Source: JAKEFM01 sp035695825
GTDB lineage: Bacteria > Planctomycetota > UBA1135 > JAKEFM01
Direction of reading: 5' to 3'
DNA: 64,000 nucleotides
Assembly: GCA_035695825.1 (NCBI GenBank)
Contig: DASRRH010000034.1
Coordinates: forward strand, 62,001-126,000
Of the stretch, positions 33,549-42,718 are shown one piece after another (position 1 is the first letter of the stretch; every line of letters begins with the position of its first letter). The notes under the pieces were generated by a model. That model was not told where the DNA came from, did no database searches, and saw only the letters and a list, made by a program, of their open reading frames with translations. A program made the translations under genes and the position numbers.

Positions 33549-34335
33549 GGTGGATTCGCTCCTTCTGTGGTGCGGGGGGAAAACCTCCGAGGTGGAGGGA
33601 CTGCAGGTGGCCTGGCAAGGAGGATGCCGGGAGCGGGGACGCCCGAACGGGCCTTTTCCCGCAGGCGCTCCCGGCGCCTCGAGACCGTGGCCGTCGTCTC
33701 GAGCTCGCGACTTCGACGAAGAGGAGCCGCGACGCTCGGGTCGAGCGCGAGATCGCCGATCGGTCCTGAATCTCCTCGCGCGGACCCTCTCCGGCGAAAA
33801 CCTTCTCCACCTCGGGCGAAAAGGAAGCCCTCCCGCGGAATCGGGGGGGGGGGGAGAGCCCCCGAGGAAGGGGCGGCGATGGGGGACGCGGAGGGAGGAG
33901 GAGATCCCCGTGGGAGCGGCTCGTAGCCTGCGTTCGCCGGGGACCACGGCGGCGAGCGGAGTCGGATTTGGGGGGTATATTTTTCGCGTGAAAGGCGACA
34001 TCGACCGCCCCCTCTCCGCCGACGGGCGCCGCGCTCCCCCCGACGGCGCGCGTCGGCGGCTCGAAGGGTCGCTCGGCGGCGACGGGAGCCTGACGCCCGA
34101 GGAGGGGCAGACCCTCCGCCGCTAGCCCCGGACCCGGAAGGACTCCTTCTTCGCTCGCTCCTTCGTCTGCGCGTCCGTCCCGTCGCGCTGCCCGACAACC
34201 GAGGTCCACGATCCCCCCCTTGCCGGAGCCGACGCCGACGGACCTCGAGAGAGGGGGGACCTCCCCGCCTCGTTTCTGCCCAGGACCCTCCCCGAACCGA
34301 TCTTGAAGAAGCTCCCGAAGAGCACCGAGCCCTTC
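33549..34335. other. Long intergenic region
   Basis: This 787-base gap lies between the exported protein (minus) and the membrane protein at 34336. It contains GGGGGTATATTTTTCGC near 33970-33987, the most AT-rich patch around, followed by a 45-codon frame (33988-34125) listed separately. The rest shows only long GC-biased frames that do not look like proteins. Promoters for both flanking genes are probably here but I could not define them. Confidence 0.45.
33988..34125 (+). CDS. Possible small protein
   Basis: A GTG-started frame of 45 residues (VKGDIDRPLSADGRRAPPDG at its start, TPEEGQTLRR at its end) follows an AT-rich patch that could hold a promoter. It is hydrophilic with an EF-hand-like scrap (GGDGSLTPEEGQ) near its end. 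There is no convincing ribosome-binding site. It may be chance. Confidence 0.25.
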   Translation: MKGDIDRPLSADGRRAPPDGARRRLEGSLGGDGSLTPEEGQTLRR

Positions 34336-34806
34336 ATGAACAAGATCTCGAGAGAATTCCGACCTCTTCCGTTCCACGCGGCCCTCTCCGGGGCCATCCT
34401 CCTCGCGGCGAAGGGGGGGATGCTCCTCGTCGCGAGTTTCGTGTCGGACAAGGACACGCTCGAGGCCTACCACCGGTTCGACACCGGCTTCCTCGAGCTC
34501 GTCCTCTGCGCCCTCGCGTTCCGGGCCCTCTACCGATTCCTCCTGGCGACCCGGAGGGATGCCCGGGCGCTCGCCCCGGCCCCGACGAGGCTCAACCTCC
34601 GCGCGATCACGGGCGGATGCGTTGCCCTGGGGCTCCTCCTCTATTCCTTGGGCGCGCTGGCATCGTTCCAGGTCGCCGAGCTCGCGGAGCACCTGCCGCA
34701 CATCTCCCGCCAGCCTTCCCTCGTCGGCGCCGCGGTCCTCCTCGCCGGGATCGCCGAGGTCGCCGACCGGCAGGTCTCGTCGCTCCGCGCGGGTCGGAAA
34801 AGCTGA
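34336..34806 (+). CDS. Small polytopic membrane protein
   Basis: I take the ATG at 34336 (MNKISREFRPLPFH) as start; an in-frame TTG at 34303 is an alternative. The 156-residue protein has about four hydrophobic segments: GAILLAAKGGMLLVASFV, LELVLCALAFRALYRFLLA, AITGGCVALGLLLYSLGALA and LVGAAVLLAGIAEVA. I do not recognise a family. It lies 127 bases upstream of the carboxypeptidase-regulatory-like protein on the same strand. Confidence 0.7.
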   Translation: MNKISREFRPLPFHAALSGAILLAAKGGMLLVASFVSDKDTLEAYHRFDTGFLELVLCALAFRALYRFLLATRRDARALAPAPTRLNLRAITGGCVALGLLLYSLGALASFQVAELAEHLPHISRQPSLVGAAVLLAGIAEVADRQVSSLRAGRKS

Positions 34807-34933
34807 CCTCCGGCCGGCGGCGGCTACCGTTCCCCCGGCGGCCCCTCCAGAATGGGGGTCGGCCGGGGGGAGGGCACGGGGAGCCCGCCTGGAGCCTCCC
34901 TTCGCGGAAGACTCCCGAGCCGCAGGTGACCTC

Positions 34934-36283
34934 ATGGACCTCCGACGCGCCCCGGAACGAAGCCCGATCCAAGCGAGGGTTCTCCTCGCGACTCTCGCGC
35001 CGGTCCTCCTCGCCCTGGGGGGCACGGTCTCCAGCATCCCGGTCGCGGGCGGCCCGTCGTGCCAGGACGCGCCTCCCCGTTCCGAGCCGGTTTCCCGGAT
35101 CCGTGGGAAGATCGTCCACGACGAGGACTCGACCCCCCTGCGCCGGTTCAGGATCTACCTGCGTGGAGAGAAGCTGCAGGGTCGAGCCTTGGACGGTTGG
35201 GAGTGGCCGCGGTCGAAGGGCGGTTGGCCCTCCACCCCGCTCGACCCGAGCGATGCGACGGAGGACGGAGACGAGGGGGAGGGCGCGGGGACCGGAGAGG
35301 GGAAAGCCGCCGTCGAGGCCGCCGCTGCGGAGCCGGGCCCGAAGGAGTACCTCTTCGACCGTGCGGTCGGAGAGGGGGAGGAGGAGGGGCACTTCGAGTG
35401 GGTGATCGAAGCCGACGGATGCGATCCCGCCCGGGGGTTCGTCGACTTGAAGAAAGGGCACGCGGCCGACCTGGGGGAGGTCCGGCTTCGCCGCGCGAGC
35501 GCAGCGATCGAGGGACGCGTCTTCGACGCCGCCGGTCGCCCCTTCGGGGGAGTCCGGGTCGAGCTCACGGGGTTGGCCCGCGCGAGGGAGGGGAAGAAGA
35601 GCCGGAGGGACCAGGTGCGGACGGACGCCGAGGGGGTCTACCGCTTCGACCGAGTCCCCGCGGGGAAGGGGTTCGTCCACGTCGTGCCCGGCCCGGCGCC
35701 CGTGATGCCGGCCGTGCCCGTGACCGTGGCCCGGGGGGGGGGGGCGAAGGCAGACTTCAGGCCGGAGGTCGGAGAGCTGCGCGTGCGGATCGAGCTGCCC
35801 GAAGGGACCGAGTGGACCCGCCCCTTCCAGTTCTGCCTGCAGATGCCCGAGCGCCGGATGCTCGCGCGCTGGCGGGTCTTCCCTCCCCACCCGGCGCCCG
35901 GCCAAGTCTTCGACGCCCCAAGGGGCGGAGGGTCCGCCACGGTCGCGAGCCCGCTCTCGGAGGAGATCGAGCTCGACCCTGTCGGGCCCGGCGAGCCACC
36001 GCTCTGGGAGGTCGAGCCTCCTCCGGTCTCCGGCGAGGGTTCCCCGGGGGACGTGGCCATGGGCGCGGACGGCGCCGCCTTCGGGATCGCGAACGTCCCG
36101 GTCGGAGACTGGAAGGTCTTCCTGCGGCGCCTCGAGCGGGAGCGCGCGCCCGATCGAACGAAGGGGAACCGCCCAGGCCGGCTCGAGCGGGAGCTCTGGG
36201 AGGCCCCCTCTTTTCGCCCCTCGCCCGAAAAGGTGAAGGTGCGCGCGGGGGAGACGGCTTCCGTCGTGCTCCTCGGCCGCTGA
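34934..36283 (+). CDS. Exported protein with carboxypeptidase-regulatory-like domain
   Basis: The ATG at 34934 starts an N-terminal hydrophobic segment (VLLATLAPVLLALGG), probably a signal peptide. The 449-residue protein has a carboxypeptidase-regulatory-like Ig domain near residues 195-270: AAIEGRVFDAAGRPFGGVRV and TDAEGVYRFDRVPAGKGFVH. A segment rich in glutamate and glycine lies at about 115-150. Such modules are thought to be structural or binding domains of extracellular proteins. I see no active site. The gene may be co-transcribed with the small membrane protein upstream. Confidence 0.75.
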   Translation: MDLRRAPERSPIQARVLLATLAPVLLALGGTVSSIPVAGGPSCQDAPPRSEPVSRIRGKIVHDEDSTPLRRFRIYLRGEKLQGRALDGWEWPRSKGGWPSTPLDPSDATEDGDEGEGAGTGEGKAAVEAAAAEPGPKEYLFDRAVGEGEEEGHFEWVIEADGCDPARGFVDLKKGHAADLGEVRLRRASAAIEGRVFDAAGRPFGGVRVELTGLARAREGKKSRRDQVRTDAEGVYRFDRVPAGKGFVHVVPGPAPVMPAVPVTVARGGGAKADFRPEVGELRVRIELPEGTEWTRPFQFCLQMPERRMLARWRVFPPHPAPGQVFDAPRGGGSATVASPLSEEIELDPVGPGEPPLWEVEPPPVSGEGSPGDVAMGADGAAFGIANVPVGDWKVFLRRLERERAPDRTKGNRPGRLERELWEAPSFRPSPEKVKVRAGETASVVLLGR

Positions 36284-36910
36284 AGGATCGGGCTCGCCCG
36301 CGGCGTCGGAGGACGCAGGGGTTGCTCGCGCCGCGGGCTCGAGCGAGCCGCTGCGTTGGCTCGCCGGGGCGATCGGGGTCTTCGGGGGGATCCTCGCCTG
36401 GGTCCCGGTCGCGTATTGCAGCGCGAGCCACTGGCGGGGGAGCGGTCCGGGGACCCTCACCCGCGCGCTCTGACTCGGAGGCGACGGAGGGAAGAGCCTC
36501 CTCTATCTCTCAGGCGGCCTGGAGGGCGTTCGGATAGGGGGGATCGGATCCGGACCGGTGGGGACCGCCTTCGGAGACTCGGCGGATCTCCCGTCCTCAG
36601 ACTCGCCGGGCCGCGACCCAGAACGGGGGCCGATCCGTGCGATGGGAGCCGCACCCGTTCCGTGCTCGGGTCTTCCGCACTCCTCGCACGGCTCGATCGG
36701 CCTCCACGGACGGCTGGACTCGCTCGGGCCGACGGGCTCCGCACCTGCCGAAAAAGGAGAGCGGCAAGGATCGGAGCACGGGGAGGACGTGTCGGCCGAC
36801 CGGCCCCCTCCCGCGGTCCGATCTTGCACGCGGGGCGGCGCCCCGGGAAAAGGGGAGGAACGCGCGGAGGACCCGGCCTAGGAAGCCGGCCCCGCCCGCG
36901 GGGAGACCCC
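36284..36910. other. Intergenic region with a short hydrophobic frame
   Basis: This 627-base gap precedes the trehalose cluster, whose promoter should be here. A short open stretch at 36351-36473 would encode LRWLAGAIGVFGGILAWVPV followed by about 20 more residues, a membrane-helix-like sequence with no proper start codon, possibly the end of a lost gene. The remainder, 36474-36910, shows no credible gene. Confidence 0.4.
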
Positions 36911-37684
36911 TTGATCGAGAAGACCGAACCGCGGCCCATCCCGGGCACCGAAGCCGACCGACGCGCCCTCGCCGTGCCTCGAGGCTCGGCGGGAGCCCTC
37001 CTCCCCCGGGGAGAGGCCCGCGGCGGGACGGCCCCTCCCCCCGAGCCGTTCCGGTTCAAGGACTGCGCGATGGTCACCCTCTCCCTCGGGAAGAGCGCCC
37101 AGAACCTTCGCGAGCTGCGCGACCGGATCGCGGAGGTCCCGGTCTCGAGCCTGGCCCACCACTTCTACGAGAGCCTCCTCGCTCCGACCTTCGACGATCC
37201 GGAGTACCGGAACGACTTCGCGCTCTGGGCCTCGCGCGGCCTCCACGACGCGACGCTCGCCGAGCGCCTCGGCGCCGTCGACCCGACCGAGTTCGAGGAC
37301 GTCGAGGCGCTGCGCCGCCACCTCCTCGAGGGGATCGAGGACCGCCTCGCCGAGACCCCCTTCGCCCCCTCGGCCGCCGCGGGGCACGAGTTCCGGTTCC
37401 TCAAGTCGCAGACCGTGGTCCTCGAGACCGGGCTCGTCGCGACCACCCCGGTCGAGCTCGCGGAGAGGATTCCGCGCCTCCCGACGGGGAGCCTCTTCTA
37501 CCACTTCATCGAGGGGCTGCGCCGCCCCCCCCTCCGCGTGGACGACTTCTCCGCCTGGCTCGAGAGGTGGGGCCCGGACTACGACGGGGTGCGCGCGAGG
37601 CTCGCCGCCGTCGACCCGATCCTCTGGTCGCTGACCGAGCTGCGGGAGCGGGTCGCGCGCTGCTTCGAGGGGATCGCGACGTGA
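36911..37684 (+). CDS. DUF5752 family protein of the trehalose cluster
   Basis: The conserved part begins PFRFKDCAMVTLSLGKSAQN, so the start must lie upstream of the ATG at 37071. I chose TTG at 36911, seven bases after GGGAGA; GTG at 36974 is an alternative. The product is about 257 residues, mostly helical, with VSSLAHHFYESLLAPTFDD and a second similar SLFYHFIEGLRRPP, indicating an internal duplication as in DUF5752. These proteins sit next to TreT-like glycosyltransferases in many bacteria and are of unknown activity. The stop overlaps the next start as GTGA. Confidence 0.8.
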   Translation: MIEKTEPRPIPGTEADRRALAVPRGSAGALLPRGEARGGTAPPPEPFRFKDCAMVTLSLGKSAQNLRELRDRIAEVPVSSLAHHFYESLLAPTFDDPEYRNDFALWASRGLHDATLAERLGAVDPTEFEDVEALRRHLLEGIEDRLAETPFAPSAAAGHEFRFLKSQTVVLETGLVATTPVELAERIPRLPTGSLFYHFIEGLRRPPLRVDDFSAWLERWGPDYDGVRARLAAVDPILWSLTELRERVARCFEGIAT

Positions 37685-38928
37685 GCCTCGAGGCCTACGC
37701 CGAGGTCGCCGGGCCCGAGGTCGTCGACCACCTCCGCCAGCTCGCCCGCCCGCTCGCGAAGAGGAAGATCGTCCACGTCAACTCGACGCGCCTGGGGGGC
37801 GGCGTGGCCGAGATCCTCGCCTGGCTCGTCCCCCTCCAGCGGGAGCTCGGCCTCGAGTCCTCCTGGGAGGTGATCGAGGGGAGCGGCGAGTTCTTCGCCC
37901 TGACGAAGCGCCTCCACAACGGCCTCCAGGGGAACGCGGTCGAGCTCCCCTCCCCGCTCCTCGCCGGGTATCTGGATACGAACCGCGCCAACGCGGAGCG
38001 GCTGCGGGGCTCGCTCGAGGAGGCCGACTTCGTCTTCGTCCACGACCCCCAGCCGGCGCCGCTCCTCGGCTTCTGCCCGGGGAGAAGGGGAAAGTGGATC
38101 TGGCGCTGCCACGTCGACGCCAGCCGACCGCACCGCTCCACCTGGAAGTTTCTCCGGGGGATCGTGCGCGGCTACGACGCGAGCATCTTCTCCCTGGCGA
38201 CCTTCGCGCAGCCCCTGCCCCACCCCCAGTACCTGATCCCCCCGAGCATCGACCCGCTCTCGGAGAAGAACGCCCCTCTCCCGGAGGCGGAGGTCCGCGA
38301 GGTCTGCGAGAGGGAGCGGCTCGACCCCGCCCGGCCGCTCGTCCTCCAGGTCTCGCGCTTCGACCGGTTCAAGGACCCGGTCGGGGTGATCCGGGCCGCG
38401 CGCCTGGTCCAGCCGCATGTCCCCGTCCAGCTCGTCCTCGCCGGAGGGACGGCGACGGACGATCCCGAGGGGAACGCGGTGCTGGAGGAGGTCCGGCGCG
38501 AGGCCGGAGACGATCCCGACGTCCGGGTGCTCCTCCTTCCGCCCGACGCGCACCGCGCGATCAACGCCCTCCAGCGGCGGGCCGACGTCGTGATCCAGAA
38601 GTCGCTGCGCGAGGGGTTCGGCCTCACGGTCACCGAGGCCCTCTGGAAGGGGAAACCGGTGATCGGCGGGGACACCGGGGGCATCACCCTCCAGGTCGTC
38701 GACCACCACACGGGCTTCCTCGTGAACACGCCGGAGGGGGCGGCCTTCCGCATCCGCTATCTCCTCAGCCGACCGGATCTCATGCGGGAAATGGGTGAGA
38801 AGGGGAGGCGCTTCGTGCGGGAGAACTTCCTCCTCACCCGGAACCTGCGCGACTACCTGACCCTGATGCTCGGCCTCCTCCACGGGGCGAGGGACCGGAT
38901 CGAGTTCGCGGGGAGCGTCGCCTCGTGA
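37681..38928 (+). CDS. treT: TreT-like GT4 glycosyltransferase (trehalose synthase type)
   Basis: This 415-residue protein starts with GTG in the GTGA overlap. It is a GT-B-fold, GT4-family retaining glycosyltransferase: KIVHVNSTRLGGGVAEIL at the N-terminus, VLQVSRFDRFKDP near residue 222, and the EX7E-type motif SLREGFGLTVTEALWKGKPV near 310. TreT makes trehalose directly from NDP-glucose and glucose. Its place between DUF5752 and OtsB/OtsA supports a role in trehalose metabolism, though substrate choice cannot be proven from sequence. It ends in a GTGA overlap with the phosphatase gene. Confidence 0.85.
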   Translation: MSLEAYAEVAGPEVVDHLRQLARPLAKRKIVHVNSTRLGGGVAEILAWLVPLQRELGLESSWEVIEGSGEFFALTKRLHNGLQGNAVELPSPLLAGYLDTNRANAERLRGSLEEADFVFVHDPQPAPLLGFCPGRRGKWIWRCHVDASRPHRSTWKFLRGIVRGYDASIFSLATFAQPLPHPQYLIPPSIDPLSEKNAPLPEAEVREVCERERLDPARPLVLQVSRFDRFKDPVGVIRAARLVQPHVPVQLVLAGGTATDDPEGNAVLEEVRREAGDDPDVRVLLLPPDAHRAINALQRRADVVIQKSLREGFGLTVTEALWKGKPVIGGDTGGITLQVVDHHTGFLVNTPEGAAFRIRYLLSRPDLMREMGEKGRRFVRENFLLTRNLRDYLTLMLGLLHGARDRIEFAGSVAS

Positions 38929-39731
38929 AAGGGCGCTGGCGGGGACGCCTCCCGAGGGGCTTCTGGAGGGCCGTCGTCTCGGCGCGCCATCGCCTCCTCC
39001 TCCTCGACTACGACGGGACGCTCGCCCCCTTCCGACTCCGGCGAGACGGGGCGGTCCCCTTCCCCGGCGCGCGAGCGATCCTCGAGCGGGTGGCCGCGGC
39101 GCCGGCGACGTCCGTCGCCGTCGTATCGGGGAGGCGGCTCGAGCCGCTCGCCCGGCTCCTCCGGACGAGCGGGGTCGAGCTCGTGGGCGAGCATGGCTGG
39201 GAGGTCCGGCGGAGGGACGGGAGGGTGTCGCGGAAGGAAGTGCCGAAGAGGCGCCGCGAGGCGCTCGAGGAGGCGATGGCCTCCGCCCGCGAGGCAGGCT
39301 TCGGCGCGCGCCTCGAGCGCAAACGCGCCTCGGTCGTCCTCCACACCCGTGGCCTCCCGCCTGCGAGGGCGAGAGCCCTCCAGCGCGCGTGCGCCTCGCT
39401 CTGGGGAGGGGGGAGCGACGGCGGGCTCCTCCGGCTCGTCCCCATCGATGGAGGGATCGAGCTCCGGGCCCCCGGCCGGGACAAGGGGACGGCGGTCCGG
39501 GATCTCCTCGAGGCCTGCCCGACCGGCACGCTCCCGGTCTTTCTCGGCGACGACGCGACGGACGAGGACGCGTTCCGGGCGGTCCGCGCCCGCGGCTTCG
39601 GCATCCGCGTGGGGCCCTCCGCCCGCCGGTCGTTCGCCTCCGGCAGGATCCGCTCCTGCGCGGGAGTGAGGGCGTTCCTCGCGCGATGGCTCGAGGAGGT
39701 TGCGAGCTCGGAGGAGGGGGGCGACCGCTGA
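38925..39731 (+). CDS. otsB: Trehalose-6-phosphate phosphatase
   Basis: This 268-residue HAD-family enzyme removes phosphate from trehalose-6-phosphate. Motif I LLLLDYDGTLAPF gives the nucleophile Asp28 and the acid/base Asp30. VAVVSGRRLEPL, VELVGEHGWEV and the late GDDATDEDAFRAV are characteristic of OtsB. Its length is normal. It starts with GTG overlapping the TreT-like gene and its stop overlaps the presumed CTG start of otsA, so the cluster is strictly coupled. Confidence 0.93.
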   Translation: MKGRWRGRLPRGFWRAVVSARHRLLLLDYDGTLAPFRLRRDGAVPFPGARAILERVAAAPATSVAVVSGRRLEPLARLLRTSGVELVGEHGWEVRRRDGRVSRKEVPKRRREALEEAMASAREAGFGARLERKRASVVLHTRGLPPARARALQRACASLWGGGSDGGLLRLVPIDGGIELRAPGRDKGTAVRDLLEACPTGTLPVFLGDDATDEDAFRAVRARGFGIRVGPSARRSFASGRIRSCAGVRAFLARWLEEVASSEEGGDR

Positions 39732-41176
39732 GCCGGCTCGTCGTCGTCTCGAACCGGATCCCTACGGCGCGCCCCGCGAGCTTCGCGGGGGAGCTTGAGG
39801 TCCCCGTCGGGGGGCTCGCGAGCGCCGTCCTCGCGGCCCTCCGCGGGAGCCGGGGAAGCCTCTGGTTCGGCTGGAGCGGGAGCGCGAGCGGGGCCGGGCT
39901 CCTGCGCCCCCCGAAGCGCGTCTTCTTCGGCGGCGTCGAGGTCGTCGGCCTCGACCTCACCGCGACCGAGGTCGCCGACTACTACCACGGCTTCTGCAAC
40001 GACGCGCTCTGGCCCCTCCTCCACTGCTTCCAGGGGAGGGTGAACCTCCGCATCGAGCAGGAGGCCTGCTACCGCGCGGTGCAGCGCCGTTTCGCGGCGG
40101 CGCTTCGGCCGCTGCTCCGCCCCGGCGACCTCGTCTGGGTCCACGACTACCACCTCTTCCTCCTCGCGGGAGAGCTTCGACGTCTCGGGTGGAAGGGGCC
40201 GATCGGCTTCTTCCTCCACACCCCCTTCCCCCCGCACGACATCTGGACTCTGCTCCTCGACCCGCGAGGCTTCCTCGAGGCGCTCCTCGACTTCGACCTC
40301 GTCGGCTTCCACACCCGCTCCTCGCTCGACAACTACGTCTACTGCTGCCTCCGGCTCCTCGGGGCGCGGCGCAAGGGGGAGCGCCTCGCCCTGCGCGGCC
40401 GCGTCCAGAGGGCCGGCGTCTACCCGATCGGGATCGATCCGCGGGAGTTCGAGCCTCCGGCGGAACGCCCTCGCGGGGGGCGACGGGGGGGGGAGCTCGT
40501 GAAGGTGGTGCGCGGCCGCCGCCTCCTCCTCGGCGTCGACCGGCTCGACTACACGAAGGGGATTCCAGAGCGGATCCTCGCGTTCGAGGAGCTGATCCGG
40601 GCGCACCCCGAGTGGGAGAAGAAGGTGAGCCTCGTCCAGATCGCCTCTCCTAGCCGGACCGCCGTCCCGCAGTACCTCGAGCAGAGGCGCCTCATCGAGT
40701 CGCTCGTCGGCCGGGTGAACGGGGAGCTCTCCGAGCACGACTGGGTGCCGATCCGCTACCTCTTCCGCTCCTACCCCCGCGAGAGGCTCGCCCGTTTCTA
40801 CCGCGACGCCGACGTCGCGCTGGTGACCCCGCTCCGGGACGGGATGAACCTCGTCGCCAAGGAGTTCGTCGCGGCCCAGCGCCCGGAGGACCCCTGCGTC
40901 CTCGTGCTAAGCCGCTTCGCCGGGGCCGCGGAGGACCTCCCCGAGGCGGTGCTCGTGAACCCCTACGTCCCCGCGGACACGGCGGAGGGGATCGCGCGGG
41001 CGCTCGCGATGCCGCTCGAAGAGCGCTGCGAACGCCACCGCGCGCTCCTCGCCCGCGTGCTCCGCGGCACCGCGGACGAGTGGGGCCGGCGCTTCCTCGC
41101 CGACCTCGCCGCGGTCGCCGCGGCGGCGCGCGGGCCGGCCGCCCAGGGGCTCTTCGCCCGCCTGGCACAGGGGTGA
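39728..41176 (+). CDS. otsA: Trehalose-6-phosphate synthase (GT20)
   Basis: OtsA joins glucose from UDP-glucose to glucose-6-phosphate. Signatures are LVVVSNRIPTARP, LWFGWSG, LVWVHDYHLFLLAGEL, FFLHTPFPPHDIW, LLGVDRLDYTKGIPERI and TPLRDGMNLVAKEF, covering both substrate sites. The conserved protein begins at SRLVVVSNR. The codon before is CTG (39728), which forms a CTGA overlap with otsB and has a strong GGAGGAGGGGGG upstream, matching the pattern of the other joints of this cluster. The ATG at 39686 is an alternative that adds 14 residues. The product is about 482 residues, normal for the family. Confidence 0.92.
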   Translation: MSRLVVVSNRIPTARPASFAGELEVPVGGLASAVLAALRGSRGSLWFGWSGSASGAGLLRPPKRVFFGGVEVVGLDLTATEVADYYHGFCNDALWPLLHCFQGRVNLRIEQEACYRAVQRRFAAALRPLLRPGDLVWVHDYHLFLLAGELRRLGWKGPIGFFLHTPFPPHDIWTLLLDPRGFLEALLDFDLVGFHTRSSLDNYVYCCLRLLGARRKGERLALRGRVQRAGVYPIGIDPREFEPPAERPRGGRRGGELVKVVRGRRLLLGVDRLDYTKGIPERILAFEELIRAHPEWEKKVSLVQIASPSRTAVPQYLEQRRLIESLVGRVNGELSEHDWVPIRYLFRSYPRERLARFYRDADVALVTPLRDGMNLVAKEFVAAQRPEDPCVLVLSRFAGAAEDLPEAVLVNPYVPADTAEGIARALAMPLEERCERHRALLARVLRGTADEWGRRFLADLAAVAAAARGPAAQGLFARLAQG

Positions 41177-41193
41177 AGGGCGCGCGCCCCGGC

Positions 41194-42489
41194 CTACGCT
41201 CCGGCCTTCCGGACGGCGATCGAGCCGCTCTTCGCGTCGAGCGCGACGGTCTCGCCTCCGCCGTTCACGGTTCCGACCAGCTCCTTCTTGGTCGAGTTCC
41301 ACCCTGCCTCCGTCGTTACCGGGAAGTCGCACTCGATCGAGCCGAACGAGGTCTTCGCCTCGAGCCGACAGGCGAAGTCGGCGGGGGCCTCGAGGAGCAG
41401 GCTCCCGAAGCCCGACGCGAGCCTCCAGCCGGAGGAAGGCGCGCTCCCGCGCTCGGCGCGGACCTCGACCTTCCCCGAGCCGCTCGTGGCCGCCACCTTC
41501 GAGAAGACGCCGCGCAGGCCGACCGAGCCGAAGCCGCTCTCCGCCGCGACCTCCCCCCGGAAACCTTCGACGGTGACGGCGCCCGACTGGCTCTTCGCGC
41601 GCAGCGTCCCGGCCGCGCCTCGGACCGTCACCGCACCAAAGCCGGAGGAGAGGTCCGCCTTCCCCTCGGCCGCCTCCTCGAGGTCGACCGCGCCGGAGGA
41701 GGTCTTCGCCGCGATCTCCCCCGCGACGCGCGCGATCCGCAGGCGCCCGAAGCCCGACTCGACCTCGATCCGGCCCGCCCGCGCCTCCTCGACCTCGACC
41801 GCGCCCGAAGCGCTCCTTGCCTCGACCCGCTCCGCCTCGACGTCCTTCACGGAGACCGCGCCGAAGTCGCTCTTGACGACCACGCTCCCCCCCCGCGCCG
41901 CCGCGACCGCGATCGCCCCGGACTTGCTCTCGGCGAGGACCCCTCCCCGCGCCCCCTCGACCTTCACTCCGCCGAAGGAGGTTCGCGCCTCGCAACTCCC
42001 AAGCGACCCGCGCGCCTCGATCGATCCCGACTCCGTCTTCGCGCGGAGCGCGGTCCCCGCCGGCGCCGCCACCTTGCAGGCGGCGCTCGCGGCGAGCCTG
42101 CGCGTCGAGATCCCGGACTTCGCCTCGAGGGGTTCCCCCTCGACGCGCAGCCGAAGCCCGCTCCCCGTCCGCTCGGCGACGAGCGAGTACCGGGCGAGGA
42201 TCTGCTCGGCGGTCTCCCGGTCGTCGGCGTGCGCCGTGAACGTCGCCCGGACCTCGGGCTTCGCCCCGGCCCTTGCCTCGACCTCGATCGAGGCCGTCCT
42301 CCCCGAGAACTCGAGCGTCTCCCCCTCCTTCAGGTCGAGGGCGAGGACGTCCTCGCGAGTCGCCTTCTCGCTCCCGACCCCGACGCTCTCGCCGAAGGAG
42401 ATCGAGAGTCTCGAGCAGCCCGCGAGGAAAACGGCGGCCACGAGAGCGAACCCGCGGCCGGCCCGAAGCCAGCGCACCTTCGCATCCAT
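41194..42489 (-). CDS. DUF4097 family beta-helix lipoprotein
   Basis: This 431-residue lipoprotein (lipobox LAGC near residue 25) is dominated by short repeats of about 21 residues from residue 150 on. They alternate between an SGAV type (KSGAIAV, ASGAVEV, SSGAVDL, QSGAVTV) and an SFG type (SDFGAVSV, SGFGRLRI, SGFGAVTV, SGFGSVGL). This is the DUF4097/adhesin-like beta-solenoid, found in putative surface proteins of unknown role. It converges on otsA with a 17-base gap. The regular two-type alternation suggests two faces of a solenoid. Confidence 0.85.
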   Translation of the reverse strand: MDAKVRWLRAGRGFALVAAVFLAGCSRLSISFGESVGVGSEKATREDVLALDLKEGETLEFSGRTASIEVEARAGAKPEVRATFTAHADDRETAEQILARYSLVAERTGSGLRLRVEGEPLEAKSGISTRRLAASAACKVAAPAGTALRAKTESGSIEARGSLGSCEARTSFGGVKVEGARGGVLAESKSGAIAVAAARGGSVVVKSDFGAVSVKDVEAERVEARSASGAVEVEEARAGRIEVESGFGRLRIARVAGEIAAKTSSGAVDLEEAAEGKADLSSGFGAVTVRGAAGTLRAKSQSGAVTVEGFRGEVAAESGFGSVGLRGVFSKVAATSGSGKVEVRAERGSAPSSGWRLASGFGSLLLEAPADFACRLEAKTSFGSIECDFPVTTEAGWNSTKKELVGTVNGGGETVALDAKSGSIAVRKAGA

Positions 42490-42718
42490 GTCTCGCCTCC
42501 GTCGGACCGGCGCGGGCGCCCCCCGCGGCGGTGCGGATGGATGCTACTCCCGTGGGGAAGGTGGCGACAGGAACCGCGAGCCCCGAGGAATCGATGACGC
42601 GGAGGAGCCTCGGACCCCTTCAGCGTGCCGGTCCGACCGCCGCGAGCCGGCGCCGGGCGCCGCCTCGCCTCCCCCGCCCGACCGGCCCTTCCGCGACGCG
42701 CCCCTCCCCTGCGAGCGG

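Noticed and set aside
32796..33926. A long plus-strand frame over the small exported protein
   Set aside because: It is rich in R, E, G and D with no domain, signal or ribosome-binding site, and lies opposite a gene with a clear signal peptide.
36558..36881. A 107-codon plus-strand frame upstream of the trehalose cluster
   Set aside because: No ribosome-binding site, low-complexity composition, and overlapping frames in other phases look equally random.
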